DNA from: Chryseobacterium sp. 52
Lineage (GTDB): Bacteria > Bacteroidota > Bacteroidia > Flavobacteriales > Weeksellaceae
DNA: 64,000 bases
Direction: 5' to 3'
Assembly: GCF_002754245.1 (NCBI RefSeq)
Contig: NZ_PEEX01000001.1
Location: 558,001 to 622,000 of the forward strand
Of this stretch, positions 46,782-55,346 are shown one piece after another; the first letter of the stretch is position 1, and each line of letters begins with the position of its first letter. Under the pieces are notes generated by a model that saw only the letters and a list, made by a program, of their open reading frames with translations, did no database searches and was not told the origin of the DNA. Both the position numbers and the translations under genes were made by a program.

Positions 46782-47582
46782 TTATCTGATTTGATCTAAA
46801 TATTTTTCAGAATTGAATTTCCATAGCGTCTTTCTATTTACAGAAAGGGGTATTTCATTTTTCAGTTTAAAATGGATTGTATAAATGATAGCGAAGGCAA
46901 CAGTTAAGAATCTGCAAATATTAGCCCCCCATGATCCTATCACCGTATCATCAAAATCAAAGACCATCCAGATTAGGTTCATAAAAGAATGAAGGATAAC
47001 AGGGATCCAAAGATTGAAATCCCATTCCGTATAAAGCCAGGCATACAAGATGGAGGCAAGAAAAGTAAGTGTAAAAATCTCTACGAGATCAATAAACTGC
47101 GTTCCCTGATAAAGATGTCCCAATGCGAAAATAAATGAAGCAGCAGCCACTGAAGGCACAAATCCCAATTTGATAAACCGGAACAAGATTCCAAAAATAA
47201 ATGCCCTGTAGATCATCTCTTCAAACAGCCCGGCCAAAAAACTTTTGGCAAACAGATTAGCAGGATCTATCTGGGTATTCAGCGTACTGAAAAATATTCC
47301 ATATAGTGCCATGGGAAGGATAAACAATAATGAAAGCCCTATCCCCTTAGTCACACCATGGGGATGCAGCCCAATCACCTGCAAAGTATTTTTACCGGCT
47401 ATGATCCGTATGGAAACTAACAACGGGATAACAGCCAGAACGTATACCAGAAAATAGGACAACAGAGGAAAATGGATATACGCATCGAAAAACTTCATAA
47501 CCGTTTCGAAATGATACGACACGATGGAATACAAAGCATACGAAAATATGGGGATAAGAAATAATGTAACGCTGTTTTTCAT
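46782..47582 (-). CDS. CPBP-family intramembrane glutamic endopeptidase
   Basis: 266 residues, seven or eight membrane helices. All three CPBP/Abi motifs are present: EEMIYR (EExxxR, about 121-126), FALGH (FxxxH) and HSFMN (HxxxN). The family includes CAAX-type proteases and bacteriocin self-immunity proteins. It is the last gene of the long minus-strand run that contains the RiPP-like cluster, 43 bases after the S41 peptidase gene, so a role in maturation or immunity is possible (inference). Confidence 0.85.
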   Translation of the reverse strand: MKNSVTLFLIPIFSYALYSIVSYHFETVMKFFDAYIHFPLLSYFLVYVLAVIPLLVSIRIIAGKNTLQVIGLHPHGVTKGIGLSLLFILPMALYGIFFSTLNTQIDPANLFAKSFLAGLFEEMIYRAFIFGILFRFIKLGFVPSVAAASFIFALGHLYQGTQFIDLVEIFTLTFLASILYAWLYTEWDFNLWIPVILHSFMNLIWMVFDFDDTVIGSWGANICRFLTVAFAIIYTIHFKLKNEIPLSVNRKTLWKFNSEKYLDQIR

Positions 47583-47625
47583 ATTTTACGTTTGAATAAG
47601 AAAGATAAAAAAATTATCACAATGA

Positions 47626-49017
47626 TCAATACATCTCAAGAGCCTTTCTTAGTATATTATCATCATTATTTAAGAAACTTTCAATATCTGTTTCCAATTC
47701 CAAATCCGGGGTAATTCCCTGTCTTTGGGAAGAATTTCTATCTAAAACAATTCTGTACAAAGGGATTTTTATTTCTATTTTGGTTTGTGGCAACGTAACC
47801 GTAGGAAATGCTCCACCGTTATTACCGTTGTATCCTCCTGAAGGTCTGGTTCCGATAATTTTTACGTTCTCAAAATTTCTTTTTAGAATAGTCACACACA
47901 TGGCAGATGATGAGGCGGTCCCTTCGTCTGTAAGAATTTTTACTGATTTTATATTATTATTCTTTAAAGGCCTGTACCGGTACATATACACCCTTGTATC
48001 TGAATCTATTTTTTTAGATGTGAAAATATTTTCAAAAGTGTACTTTACTTTAGACAGTCCGAAATATAGCTTCCCTTTTGTATTTAAATGTCTGAACAGG
48101 TCACTTTTTCTGTAGTCAATATCATATCCGAAAGGCTCTGATACCAGATTCTGGCACAGAAACATCGCAGATCTCATGCTGCCGCCTAAATTTCCCCTCA
48201 GATCGATGATCAGGTCTTCCGTATTGTTTTCTTTAAAAAACCGGAATACCTTTCTGAAGAATCTTTTTGATGGGCCATCAAAACCTGAAATCTTAAGTAC
48301 CCCTGTATTTCCGGCCATCTGCAAACTGTTAGTTCCCAGAGATACCGCTGCATATGTTTTCTTTTTTACTTCTGAGGCGGTAGCAGTTCTTTCCGGAACC
48401 GGAACTTTATGAAGATCAAAAGTTCCTGTCCCAGTCAGAACGGTTATGACATCACTTTTTGCAAAGTATTCTGCCACGAGAACGGAAAAATTTTTGATAA
48501 AAAAATATTCTCCAAAACCGTTTCCTCCTCCATCACTTCCCACCATTTGATTGAGATTACTAAAAAAATTTTCGATGGGAATATTGTTAATGCTAATGAT
48601 TCTGCTGCCTATCCATTTTTTGTCATCTGCCATAGTGATGAAAAAACCATTATTCTTCATCACCTCCAAAGGAACTTTATTTTCTGGAGCAAACCGTGGT
48701 TTTGTAACTCCGGTATGAATACAGCCCAGCTTATAAAATATTTTTCCGAGAATAATTCTATACTGAAAAAAGGATATCGAATCTGTCTGAATTTCTTCCT
48801 TCCTTACAGAAATAATCTCAGAAATTTCTGAAGTGTTCAGATAATCGCTATATAAAGGATGATCCCTTATAACAGTTTCAAAATAGTCCAGATCCTTAAG
48901 AACATCTTTCTTTGAATAGTTTTGCGCTGGAATCATTGGCATAAAAAAAGTTAAAAACCAAAATAAAACGGCATTCCGTAAAGAAAAATTCAGCTTTTCT
49001 GTAACTGTATTACTCAT
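47626..49017 (-). CDS. S41-family peptidase
   Basis: 463 residues, N-terminal hydrophobic segment (about 15-33) as signal or anchor. The S41 tail-specific protease core is in the C-terminal half: LIIDLRGNLGGSMRSAMFLCQNL, then KILTDEGTASSSAMCVTILKR with the catalytic Ser, and GTRPSGGYNG. Related enzymes cut near the C-terminus of secreted proteins. Overlaps the next upstream gene by 8 bases. Its place in the RiPP-like run makes it a possible processing protease. Confidence 0.82.
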   Translation of the reverse strand: MSNTVTEKLNFSLRNAVLFWFLTFFMPMIPAQNYSKKDVLKDLDYFETVIRDHPLYSDYLNTSEISEIISVRKEEIQTDSISFFQYRIILGKIFYKLGCIHTGVTKPRFAPENKVPLEVMKNNGFFITMADDKKWIGSRIISINNIPIENFFSNLNQMVGSDGGGNGFGEYFFIKNFSVLVAEYFAKSDVITVLTGTGTFDLHKVPVPERTATASEVKKKTYAAVSLGTNSLQMAGNTGVLKISGFDGPSKRFFRKVFRFFKENNTEDLIIDLRGNLGGSMRSAMFLCQNLVSEPFGYDIDYRKSDLFRHLNTKGKLYFGLSKVKYTFENIFTSKKIDSDTRVYMYRYRPLKNNNIKSVKILTDEGTASSSAMCVTILKRNFENVKIIGTRPSGGYNGNNGGAFPTVTLPQTKIEIKIPLYRIVLDRNSSQRQGITPDLELETDIESFLNNDDNILRKALEMY

Positions 49018-49696
49018 TTTTACAGCTGCAGCTTTGAATAATCTTATTGGCCACTACAGAACCTCCCCATGTAGGGTAGATATTGCTAAGCCTTTTTACT
49101 TCTCCCAGGTCTTCAGCAAAATATTTATTAGCCAGGAAAAGCTCTTTACACAGATCCGGATATTTGGATTTAAGAAACTGTGCCATTCCTTCCTTGAATA
49201 ATGTATTCAGGAATAATGCTCTGGGATTATTGTTGATTTTTATGGCCGTTTCAAACGCACTGTTCACTTCCCCGGAATACTGTGGTCCATTTTTCATGGG
49301 ATCCATGCTTACAGCCGATAAAAACAGAAATCCTTTTAATGCGTAGGCTTCGCTTTTCTCTTTATTATTCTTACTCATATCGATCAGCTGACCGATGTTC
49401 TGGGAACAAAAACTGAAAATACTATTTTTCTCCTCTTCACTTTTGGTATCTCTCAGGATCAACAGTTTAAAGTAAATAAGGTAATATTTAGCGCCCCAAT
49501 CGTTCTTGTATTTGCTGTTGAGCCTCTCCATCATCTGCGATTCTTTACGGAGAGATTCCACAGAATATTCTTTTTCCAGATTTTCAAGAGATTTCAAAAC
49601 CACCTCCTGTGTTTCTTTTTCAATGGATGAATTTTGAGCATGTACAGCCATGCCTGCAAAAATTAAAAACAGTATAAGATAAATTCGTAATTTCAT
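49010..49696 (-). CDS. Secreted helical-repeat (TPR-like) protein
   Basis: 228 residues, signal peptide ending at VHAQ (about 21). The rest is helical with TPR-like spacing: AKYYLIYFKLLILRD, SEAYALKGFLFLSAVSMD, NSAFETAIKINNNPRALFLNTLFKEG. Small TPR-like proteins of this shape accompany TonB-receptor genes in Bacteroidota, as I recall. No activity predicted. It overlaps the DUF2141 gene by 1 base. Confidence 0.6.
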   Translation of the reverse strand: MKLRIYLILFLIFAGMAVHAQNSSIEKETQEVVLKSLENLEKEYSVESLRKESQMMERLNSKYKNDWGAKYYLIYFKLLILRDTKSEEEKNSIFSFCSQNIGQLIDMSKNNKEKSEAYALKGFLFLSAVSMDPMKNGPQYSGEVNSAFETAIKINNNPRALFLNTLFKEGMAQFLKSKYPDLCKELFLANKYFAEDLGEVKRLSNIYPTWGGSVVANKIIQSCSCKNE

Positions 49697-50109
49697 TATT
49701 TTAGATTTATTGTTATTGAGTTATTGGTTTTCACGGTAAATGAGGCTTCTTCAAATTTCGGAGGACCAAATGACCCTCTTGCATTTTGAGAAAATCCGTA
49801 AGGTTCAAGAGGTATTCCAAGGAAATTTTTGTCCAGTTTGGCATTAGCATTTTCGTCCAGGTAAGCAGATACGGAAATCGATTTACCTACTTCCATATTT
49901 TTTATCACAAACTTTTTTTTGCTTCCGCCGTAACTGGTACTGAACCTGCCAACCGCAGTCTGTAGAAACTTTTCTGAATTATCATACACGGCAATATACA
50001 ATGTCCCTGTTTTAGACTCAGAAGTGGTAAAAGAAATAGATACATTTTTCTTCTGCTGGGATTGACAAAAATTAAAAATTAAAATACATAAAAAAATGAG
50101 ATGTTTCAT
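49696..50109 (-). CDS. DUF2141 protein
   Basis: 137 residues with a signal peptide (to about 17). DUF2141 features: GTLYIAVYDNSEKFLQ, VSAYLDENANAKLDKNFLGIPLEPYGFSQNARGSFGPPKFEEASF. Secreted Ig-like beta-sandwich, function unknown, frequently next to TonB-dependent receptors. It lies 45 bases after the receptor gene. Confidence 0.85.
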   Translation of the reverse strand: MKHLIFLCILIFNFCQSQQKKNVSISFTTSESKTGTLYIAVYDNSEKFLQTAVGRFSTSYGGSKKKFVIKNMEVGKSISVSAYLDENANAKLDKNFLGIPLEPYGFSQNARGSFGPPKFEEASFTVKTNNSITINLK

Positions 50110-50154
50110 GTTCTTGTTTTTTTGATATTATACCGATCTACGATCCGGTTACTT

Positions 50155-52350
50155 TTATAAATCTTTCACTTTATCCTTGGTTGATCTGGAACCTCCGATG
50201 GTGTAAAATACGCCAAGGAAATAAAACCTGTCAGACACCGGAAGAATCATCTGCTCCTGACGCATTCCGTTGCTATCTAAATCTCCATAGTTATATCCGG
50301 CTATATTCTTGAAATTAAAAATATTGGAAACAGATCCGTGGATATAAAACTTGCTCGAAAACAGGTAAGTAAGGTTAAGGTTTACAGAATTATAAGGTTT
50401 GATTCTCGAATTCTGAAATCCGTCTTTACTGTTCGGATTAGTATAAGGTTCACCGCTGGAAAATAAATAGGACAACCCTACCATACTGTTGACTGCATCC
50501 AACCAAAACTGTGTATTGACTGTGAAGTTATGTTTGGAATAAAAAGGTGGTGTGGCCTCTGTCGGATAATTTTGATAGTCTCTTTTGGAGTTCAGATAGG
50601 TATAAGAAATCCTGTAATCAAAATTATTAAATGTTTTTTTATCATAGAAGAACACATCTACCCCTTCTGCATATCCGTACCCGTCATTATTAAAATTAAT
50701 AGGTTGTCTTGAATTCGGTGCGTAGACGAATTTGGTCAGGTCACTGTATTTTTTCTTAAATGCATCCACAAAGATGGTTCTGTCGTTTTTTTCATAGTAA
50801 ATGTTCACACCGTACTGTTCTGCTCTTTCACTTTTAAGATTGCTCTTGAAATCGAAGACAAGATCTCCGTTACGCGGACTTTGGTAGTAGTGCCCATAAT
50901 ACAGGGAATATTTGATTCCGTTCGGACTTTTGTATTCTCCCCTTATTCTCGGTGAGATTTTAATATCTTTTGTATAGGAATAATAATCCTGTCGGATGCC
51001 GGCATTTAAAGAGAATCCTTTTTTGAATTTATAGGAATTTTCAGAAAAGAAAGCAATTATATTATTATCTATAGATCTGTCCAGCCTGTTTTTGATATTA
51101 TTTCCATCTGCATAATCTATAAAATAGTGTACATTAATAAATTCCATTCCAAATGTGCTACTCAGGTTCTTTATGGGCGTGAAAGAAAGCTGGGATTTGA
51201 TGTGAAGCATATTATTATCCACCTTAGATTGATCTCTTTCGGAGAATATTCCGGCAATATTTCTTTTATTGAAATTATAAGCTATCCCTGAAAAAAACTT
51301 CACCTTATCCAGATTCAGATTAATCGTCTGATTTGAATAGATATTTCCTTCATATAAAACAGTATTTACCATATTATTTGAAATAGCTATATCATCTCTC
51401 TGATAATCAAAAGTAGTATAATCAAACCTGTTATATGATTTAATATATCCGTTTTTAATTTTATAGGTTGCGGCCAGTTCGCCGCCAGCCATATTATAGT
51501 CTTTATTCCAATGGTATCTTGAAGGAAATACCGATCTGTAAGGCTTCAGGTTCAAATATTCTACCTTGGTCATCAGCGTAAGGTTATCATTAATTTTATT
51601 GGTCATAGACACATCTGCCCCAACACTTTTTACGGACAGTTCAAGTTCTTTATCTGCGTCATTTGATTTTGTGTTGAGCGATAAAACGCTTGAAAGAGCC
51701 TGTCCATATTCTGAAGAAAATCCAGATGTAGCAAAAGAAACACCGCTAAAAATCATTGGAGAAAAGCGGCTTCTCGCAGGAATGCTAGGGCCAGCAGTTC
51801 CAAAAGGGCTGCTCATCAGCATATTATTTATCATTACAGCTGATTCAGTCTGATCACCTCCTCTTACAAATAATCGTCCGTCATTAGGATTAAGCTGTAC
51901 TCCCGGATATGATTTTATGACAGCAGCCAATACATCTCCCTGAGAATTCGGAGTAAGAATAAGATCTAAGGGATTCAGTGCAGAGAGCTGCCCGTCTCCG
52001 TTTCTTTTTCCTTTTATAATATTTATCCCTTCTATTCCTGTGGTACGGCTTTTATACAAAGTAGTCTTGCCAAGATCCAAATCATTTTGTTTTGCCTTGT
52101 ACTCGCTTTCTCCATGATCATAGCCGTCTTTCTGAAAAATAATTTTAAACTGGCTCAGATTGTTAGAATCTGCTTCAAAAGCAAAAACACCTTTCTGATC
52201 AGAAGAAGTTCCGAACAGGGTTCCGTCTATAAAAATATTTACGTTTTCAATGGGTTTGTTGTATTCATCAACAACAACTCCTGAAATATGGGTTTGCGCG
52301 TAATAATAATTTTGTATAAAAATCATTATTATAAATAATTTCTTATACAT
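50155..52350 (-). CDS. TonB-dependent receptor
   Basis: 731 residues. Signal peptide (to about 19), a carboxypeptidase-regulatory-like domain (20-95, ISGVVVDEYNKPIENVNIF), a plug domain with DVLAAVIKSYPGVQLNPNDG and LFVRGGDQTESAVMINNM, then a 22-strand-type barrel rich in Tyr/Asn turns. No SusD-like partner is present, so a polysaccharide role is unlikely. The start lies 2 bases after the acyltransferase gene's stop; it may take up or handle the product of the cluster, or a ligand the product scavenges (inference). Confidence 0.9.
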   Translation of the reverse strand: MYKKLFIIMIFIQNYYYAQTHISGVVVDEYNKPIENVNIFIDGTLFGTSSDQKGVFAFEADSNNLSQFKIIFQKDGYDHGESEYKAKQNDLDLGKTTLYKSRTTGIEGINIIKGKRNGDGQLSALNPLDLILTPNSQGDVLAAVIKSYPGVQLNPNDGRLFVRGGDQTESAVMINNMLMSSPFGTAGPSIPARSRFSPMIFSGVSFATSGFSSEYGQALSSVLSLNTKSNDADKELELSVKSVGADVSMTNKINDNLTLMTKVEYLNLKPYRSVFPSRYHWNKDYNMAGGELAATYKIKNGYIKSYNRFDYTTFDYQRDDIAISNNMVNTVLYEGNIYSNQTINLNLDKVKFFSGIAYNFNKRNIAGIFSERDQSKVDNNMLHIKSQLSFTPIKNLSSTFGMEFINVHYFIDYADGNNIKNRLDRSIDNNIIAFFSENSYKFKKGFSLNAGIRQDYYSYTKDIKISPRIRGEYKSPNGIKYSLYYGHYYQSPRNGDLVFDFKSNLKSERAEQYGVNIYYEKNDRTIFVDAFKKKYSDLTKFVYAPNSRQPINFNNDGYGYAEGVDVFFYDKKTFNNFDYRISYTYLNSKRDYQNYPTEATPPFYSKHNFTVNTQFWLDAVNSMVGLSYLFSSGEPYTNPNSKDGFQNSRIKPYNSVNLNLTYLFSSKFYIHGSVSNIFNFKNIAGYNYGDLDSNGMRQEQMILPVSDRFYFLGVFYTIGGSRSTKDKVKDL

Positions 52351-52352
52351 AT

Positions 52353-53402
52353 CTAGTGATTTTTCAGAAGGATAAACTGTTCCTGGCTTATAGGATATAC
52401 AACATAATGCTCCCTATCGAAGAGATAAGCGTTAGCATCAATTTTAAAAACCGCGAACTTGCCGTTCTCAATATCTTTCTTCTCCAGTTTAAGGATATCT
52501 ATGGTTTGGTCTTTATTCAAAAGGATTTCGTTTGAAAGGTATTTATGAAGATAAAACCAAGCCTCCCATTGGTTGGGGTATTTTTCTATATACTTTTCGA
52601 AATGTGAATAGATTAACCGGATCGTTTTATCTGCAAAATCATCTATATTCAACGTACTTTCCACAGCTATTTCTTCAAAGAAATGAACGTGCGGATGAAG
52701 CTTATCTTCTGAGTAATAGGTGATAAACGGCACTATCGGCGTTTTTGTAAAGTAGGCTATTTTTGCCAGTCCCGTCCGCGAATAAATATGATCTGCCAGG
52801 AAATCTATTTTAATGGTTTTTTCTTTATTATATACCCCTTTATACCCTGAATTTCCATCTAAATAAGCATATAATGAATATCCTTTCTTGATCAATTGGG
52901 ATATTTCTATGACAGTATTGGATTTTTCTACATTAATGACTTTAAGGCTGTTGGTAACCTGGAACATTTTGCAAAAGCGCTCGTTGATTTCCAGGATTGT
53001 TTTAGCCTGTTTATTATAGGTGTTTTCATCAACAATAAGGGCAATTTTATTGATCCCGTTCAAGATCAGAACGCTGATGGCAGCTTTGCAAAATCCCAGA
53101 TGGCACGTAATATAGATCTTAGGTTCGGGATCCATTTCAGAATCAAGGTTCTGTCCCACCTGATCGGAAAACTGCTGTATTTCTGTCAGATCGAATTCTC
53201 TCAACCTCATCGTGGTTATGATATCCAGATAAATGTCCCAGTGATTTTCCGTTGGAATTTCAGGCATAAAACGGCTTAAATTCGCGGACATAAAATGGAA
53301 GTCCTTGGTCTGCTCCTCTTCTCTTTTCTTGATTTCTTTCTGTGCAGTTATTTCCTTGATTGATTTCCTTACTTCGTATACCCGATTTGTATTATTGCTC
53401 AT
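52353..53402 (-). CDS. LpxL/HtrB-like acyltransferase with altered active site
   Basis: 349 residues, no signal peptide. The C-terminal two thirds follow the lipid A acyltransferase plan: KIYITCHLGFCKAA, YLDGNSGYKGVY, FLADHIYSRTGLAKIAYFTK with TPIVPFI, and YPNQWEAWFYLHKYL. The catalytic HxxxxD/E motif reads H101-LGFC-K106: the His is kept but the acidic residue is Lys. Either the acidic partner is supplied elsewhere or the chemistry differs. Members of this family in flexirubin and aryl-polyene clusters acylate from ACP. Here it overlaps the hydrolase gene by 11 bases and sits beside RiPP genes; acylation of the peptide is my inference. Confidence 0.7.
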   Translation of the reverse strand: MSNNTNRVYEVRKSIKEITAQKEIKKREEEQTKDFHFMSANLSRFMPEIPTENHWDIYLDIITTMRLREFDLTEIQQFSDQVGQNLDSEMDPEPKIYITCHLGFCKAAISVLILNGINKIALIVDENTYNKQAKTILEINERFCKMFQVTNSLKVINVEKSNTVIEISQLIKKGYSLYAYLDGNSGYKGVYNKEKTIKIDFLADHIYSRTGLAKIAYFTKTPIVPFITYYSEDKLHPHVHFFEEIAVESTLNIDDFADKTIRLIYSHFEKYIEKYPNQWEAWFYLHKYLSNEILLNKDQTIDILKLEKKDIENGKFAVFKIDANAYLFDREHYVVYPISQEQFILLKNH

Positions 53403-54144
53403 GATGCAGTGTTTTTTTGATTATCTCTATTGCTTTAGGGTTGTTGTTGAGTGTAAAATGTCCAAAATCTTCATACTCTTTAAAATGGCAGGATGGATAT
53501 ATCCGCAAAAATTTATTTTTATATTCTGTTTTCAATGTTATATCCTGTTTTCCCATGATGATCAGAGGACGTAATCTGTTGTTTACGATCTGAGTCGTAT
53601 CTGTGAGATGTTTCAGCTGTTTGATGATCACCTCCCTAAGGTTATTTGTTTTCACATAAAATAAAAACATGATAGCCAGGAACGGGTTTTCTTTTCTTTC
53701 TTTCTCCGTATAGCAGTACTCTATCAACTTAACTGAAAACTCATTCAAATCTTTGCCTAAGATCTCTGCTAGTGACCGGTAATACAGTAAATCATCTTCT
53801 TCTACATTAGCTGGTGTACCGATGAGAATCAGATTTTTGACTTCATATATCTCGGCCAGATGCATGGCTATCTTTCCACCATAGCTACAGCCTATCAGGG
53901 AGGTTTCTTTTAGCTCCAACTGTTCAAGCTCGGTTTTCAGATTTTCAACCAGCTGTAAAAAATTGTCTTCCGGTGCTGTCTTGTTATTCTGGTACCCAGG
54001 ATAATCGATAAAAACCAGCTCATATCCTTCAAATTCTTCTTTTACATGCACAGTATCTGTCCAGTAAGAGCTATCCATTCCCATAGGATTCAGAAAAACA
54101 ATCCTTTGTGTATAATGGCTGTTATATCTCTCTTTAATCAGCAT
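53392..54144 (-). CDS. Alpha/beta hydrolase
   Basis: 250 residues. Catalytic triad: Ser in GCSYGG (about 109-114), Asp in MGKQDITLK (near 206) and His in FGHFTLNN (near 231). The oxyanion region is FLNPMGMDSSYW. Compatible with a thioesterase, esterase or peptidase. It overlaps both neighbours by 11 bases, so it is translationally coupled to the arginase-like and acyltransferase genes. In the cluster it could release or edit acyl chains, or hydrolyse the modified peptide. Confidence 0.8.
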   Translation of the reverse strand: MLIKERYNSHYTQRIVFLNPMGMDSSYWTDTVHVKEEFEGYELVFIDYPGYQNNKTAPEDNFLQLVENLKTELEQLELKETSLIGCSYGGKIAMHLAEIYEVKNLILIGTPANVEEDDLLYYRSLAEILGKDLNEFSVKLIEYCYTEKERKENPFLAIMFLFYVKTNNLREVIIKQLKHLTDTTQIVNNRLRPLIIMGKQDITLKTEYKNKFLRIYPSCHFKEYEDFGHFTLNNNPKAIEIIKKTLHHEQ

Positions 54145-55345
54145 TTTTCTTGATGCTATTAATCAGATCGAACATCATCTGACAAACGATTTGCGGAGAC
54201 CGATCGTTGCTGTCCGGATACACTTCTACAATATCACAGCCTATGATGTCCTTATCTGTCAGAAGATCTCGGATCAGTTTCTGGCACTCGTCAAAGGTTA
54301 AACCATTAATAACCGGGGTAGAAGTATTATTAAAATACATAGGATCCAGAACATCAAAATCAAATGTCACATAGAATTTTTTTCCAGCCGGTATATTAGC
54401 GAATGGCAGGTTATTTTTCAGAGCTTTTTTTATTTCATGTGCCCAGATGATGGTTCTATTTTCGTTTGAGGTCTGCCGGTTATTCACAATACCACGGATT
54501 CCGAACTGAAATGCATGCTTAAGCCCATACTCAAAACATTTTGTCATAAAGTTCCCGTGATGATGCACCGTATCTGTATTTTTAATGGTATCATAACTGG
54601 AGGTGTAGGTGTCTGTGTGTGCATCAAAGTGCAATACACAGAGATCATCTCCATATTGATCTATAGCACCTTTAATAAGAGGATAACTTATTGAATGATC
54701 TCCCCCAATAAAGAAAGGAACCAAATGGTCTTTGCTAAAGCAGGTTCTGGCAATTTCATAAATTTTTTCATACATAAAGCCCGGAGACTCATGGGTATTA
54801 AAGAATATATTTCCGTAATCAAAAAGTCCTCCCTCTTTTATGGTTGTCATCAGTTGATGATAGTCTTCATAGGTCCCTCCGAAAACATCCGGATTGATCT
54901 GTGAAGTGGCAGACAAATCCAGCCCATATTTTTTGCTAAATGCGCGTAATGAATTGGCTAATTGGGAAGACTGAATATTTTCTTTGTTTCCGATTCCTAA
55001 AGGAATACCAATAAAACCAAACGCTTTTTTTTCTAGAGGTGCTGCTATACTTTTATATGGCAGATTAAATAAATGTGGAGTATGCGGTGTGATCTTGGTA
55101 ACCGTATCTTTATAATTGTTATCTAAAACAATGTAACTTTTGGCAGCAAGTGTTTCCAAAATACCGCCCAGGTCATCATTGATATCTTCAAATCTTTCTT
55201 CCAGCTCTTTGTACGGCTTAGGTATTTTCAGGAAATCTATAATTTCAAAAATACGGTCTCCACAAAGGAGCTTCTCTCCGGTTATAGAATTGACCAATTT
55301 ATTTTCTTCTTTATGAACGTATGGATTAGTGTGTAGTGTTTTCAT
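54134..55345 (-). CDS. Arginase-family enzyme with N-terminal PqqD-like domain (candidate peptide arginase)
   Basis: 403 residues in two parts. Residues 8-75 have the PqqD-like winged-helix pattern (LVNSITGEKLLCGDRIFEII, ELEERFE at 47-53, GGILETLAAKSYIVLD), the fold of RiPP recognition elements. Residues 105-400 are a ureohydrolase with every manganese ligand: GGDHS (H217), DAHTD (D241, H243, D245) and DFDVLDP (D329, D331); E374 is in DIVEVYP. Free arginases and agmatinases have no such N-terminal domain. Peptide arginases that make ornithine in RiPPs are known (OspR, landornamide), though from a different ureohydrolase branch as I recall. The adjacent precursors conserve two Arg in the core. 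1 base separates it from the protease gene. Confidence 0.8.
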   Translation of the reverse strand: MKTLHTNPYVHKEENKLVNSITGEKLLCGDRIFEIIDFLKIPKPYKELEERFEDINDDLGGILETLAAKSYIVLDNNYKDTVTKITPHTPHLFNLPYKSIAAPLEKKAFGFIGIPLGIGNKENIQSSQLANSLRAFSKKYGLDLSATSQINPDVFGGTYEDYHQLMTTIKEGGLFDYGNIFFNTHESPGFMYEKIYEIARTCFSKDHLVPFFIGGDHSISYPLIKGAIDQYGDDLCVLHFDAHTDTYTSSYDTIKNTDTVHHHGNFMTKCFEYGLKHAFQFGIRGIVNNRQTSNENRTIIWAHEIKKALKNNLPFANIPAGKKFYVTFDFDVLDPMYFNNTSTPVINGLTFDECQKLIRDLLTDKDIIGCDIVEVYPDSNDRSPQIVCQMMFDLINSIKKNAD

Positions 55346-55346
55346 A

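Noticed and set aside
54134..55345. Housekeeping arginase or formimidoylglutamase
   Set aside because: The extra N-terminal PqqD-like domain and the setting inside the peptide cluster argue against a free-amino-acid enzyme, though the catalytic part alone would allow it.
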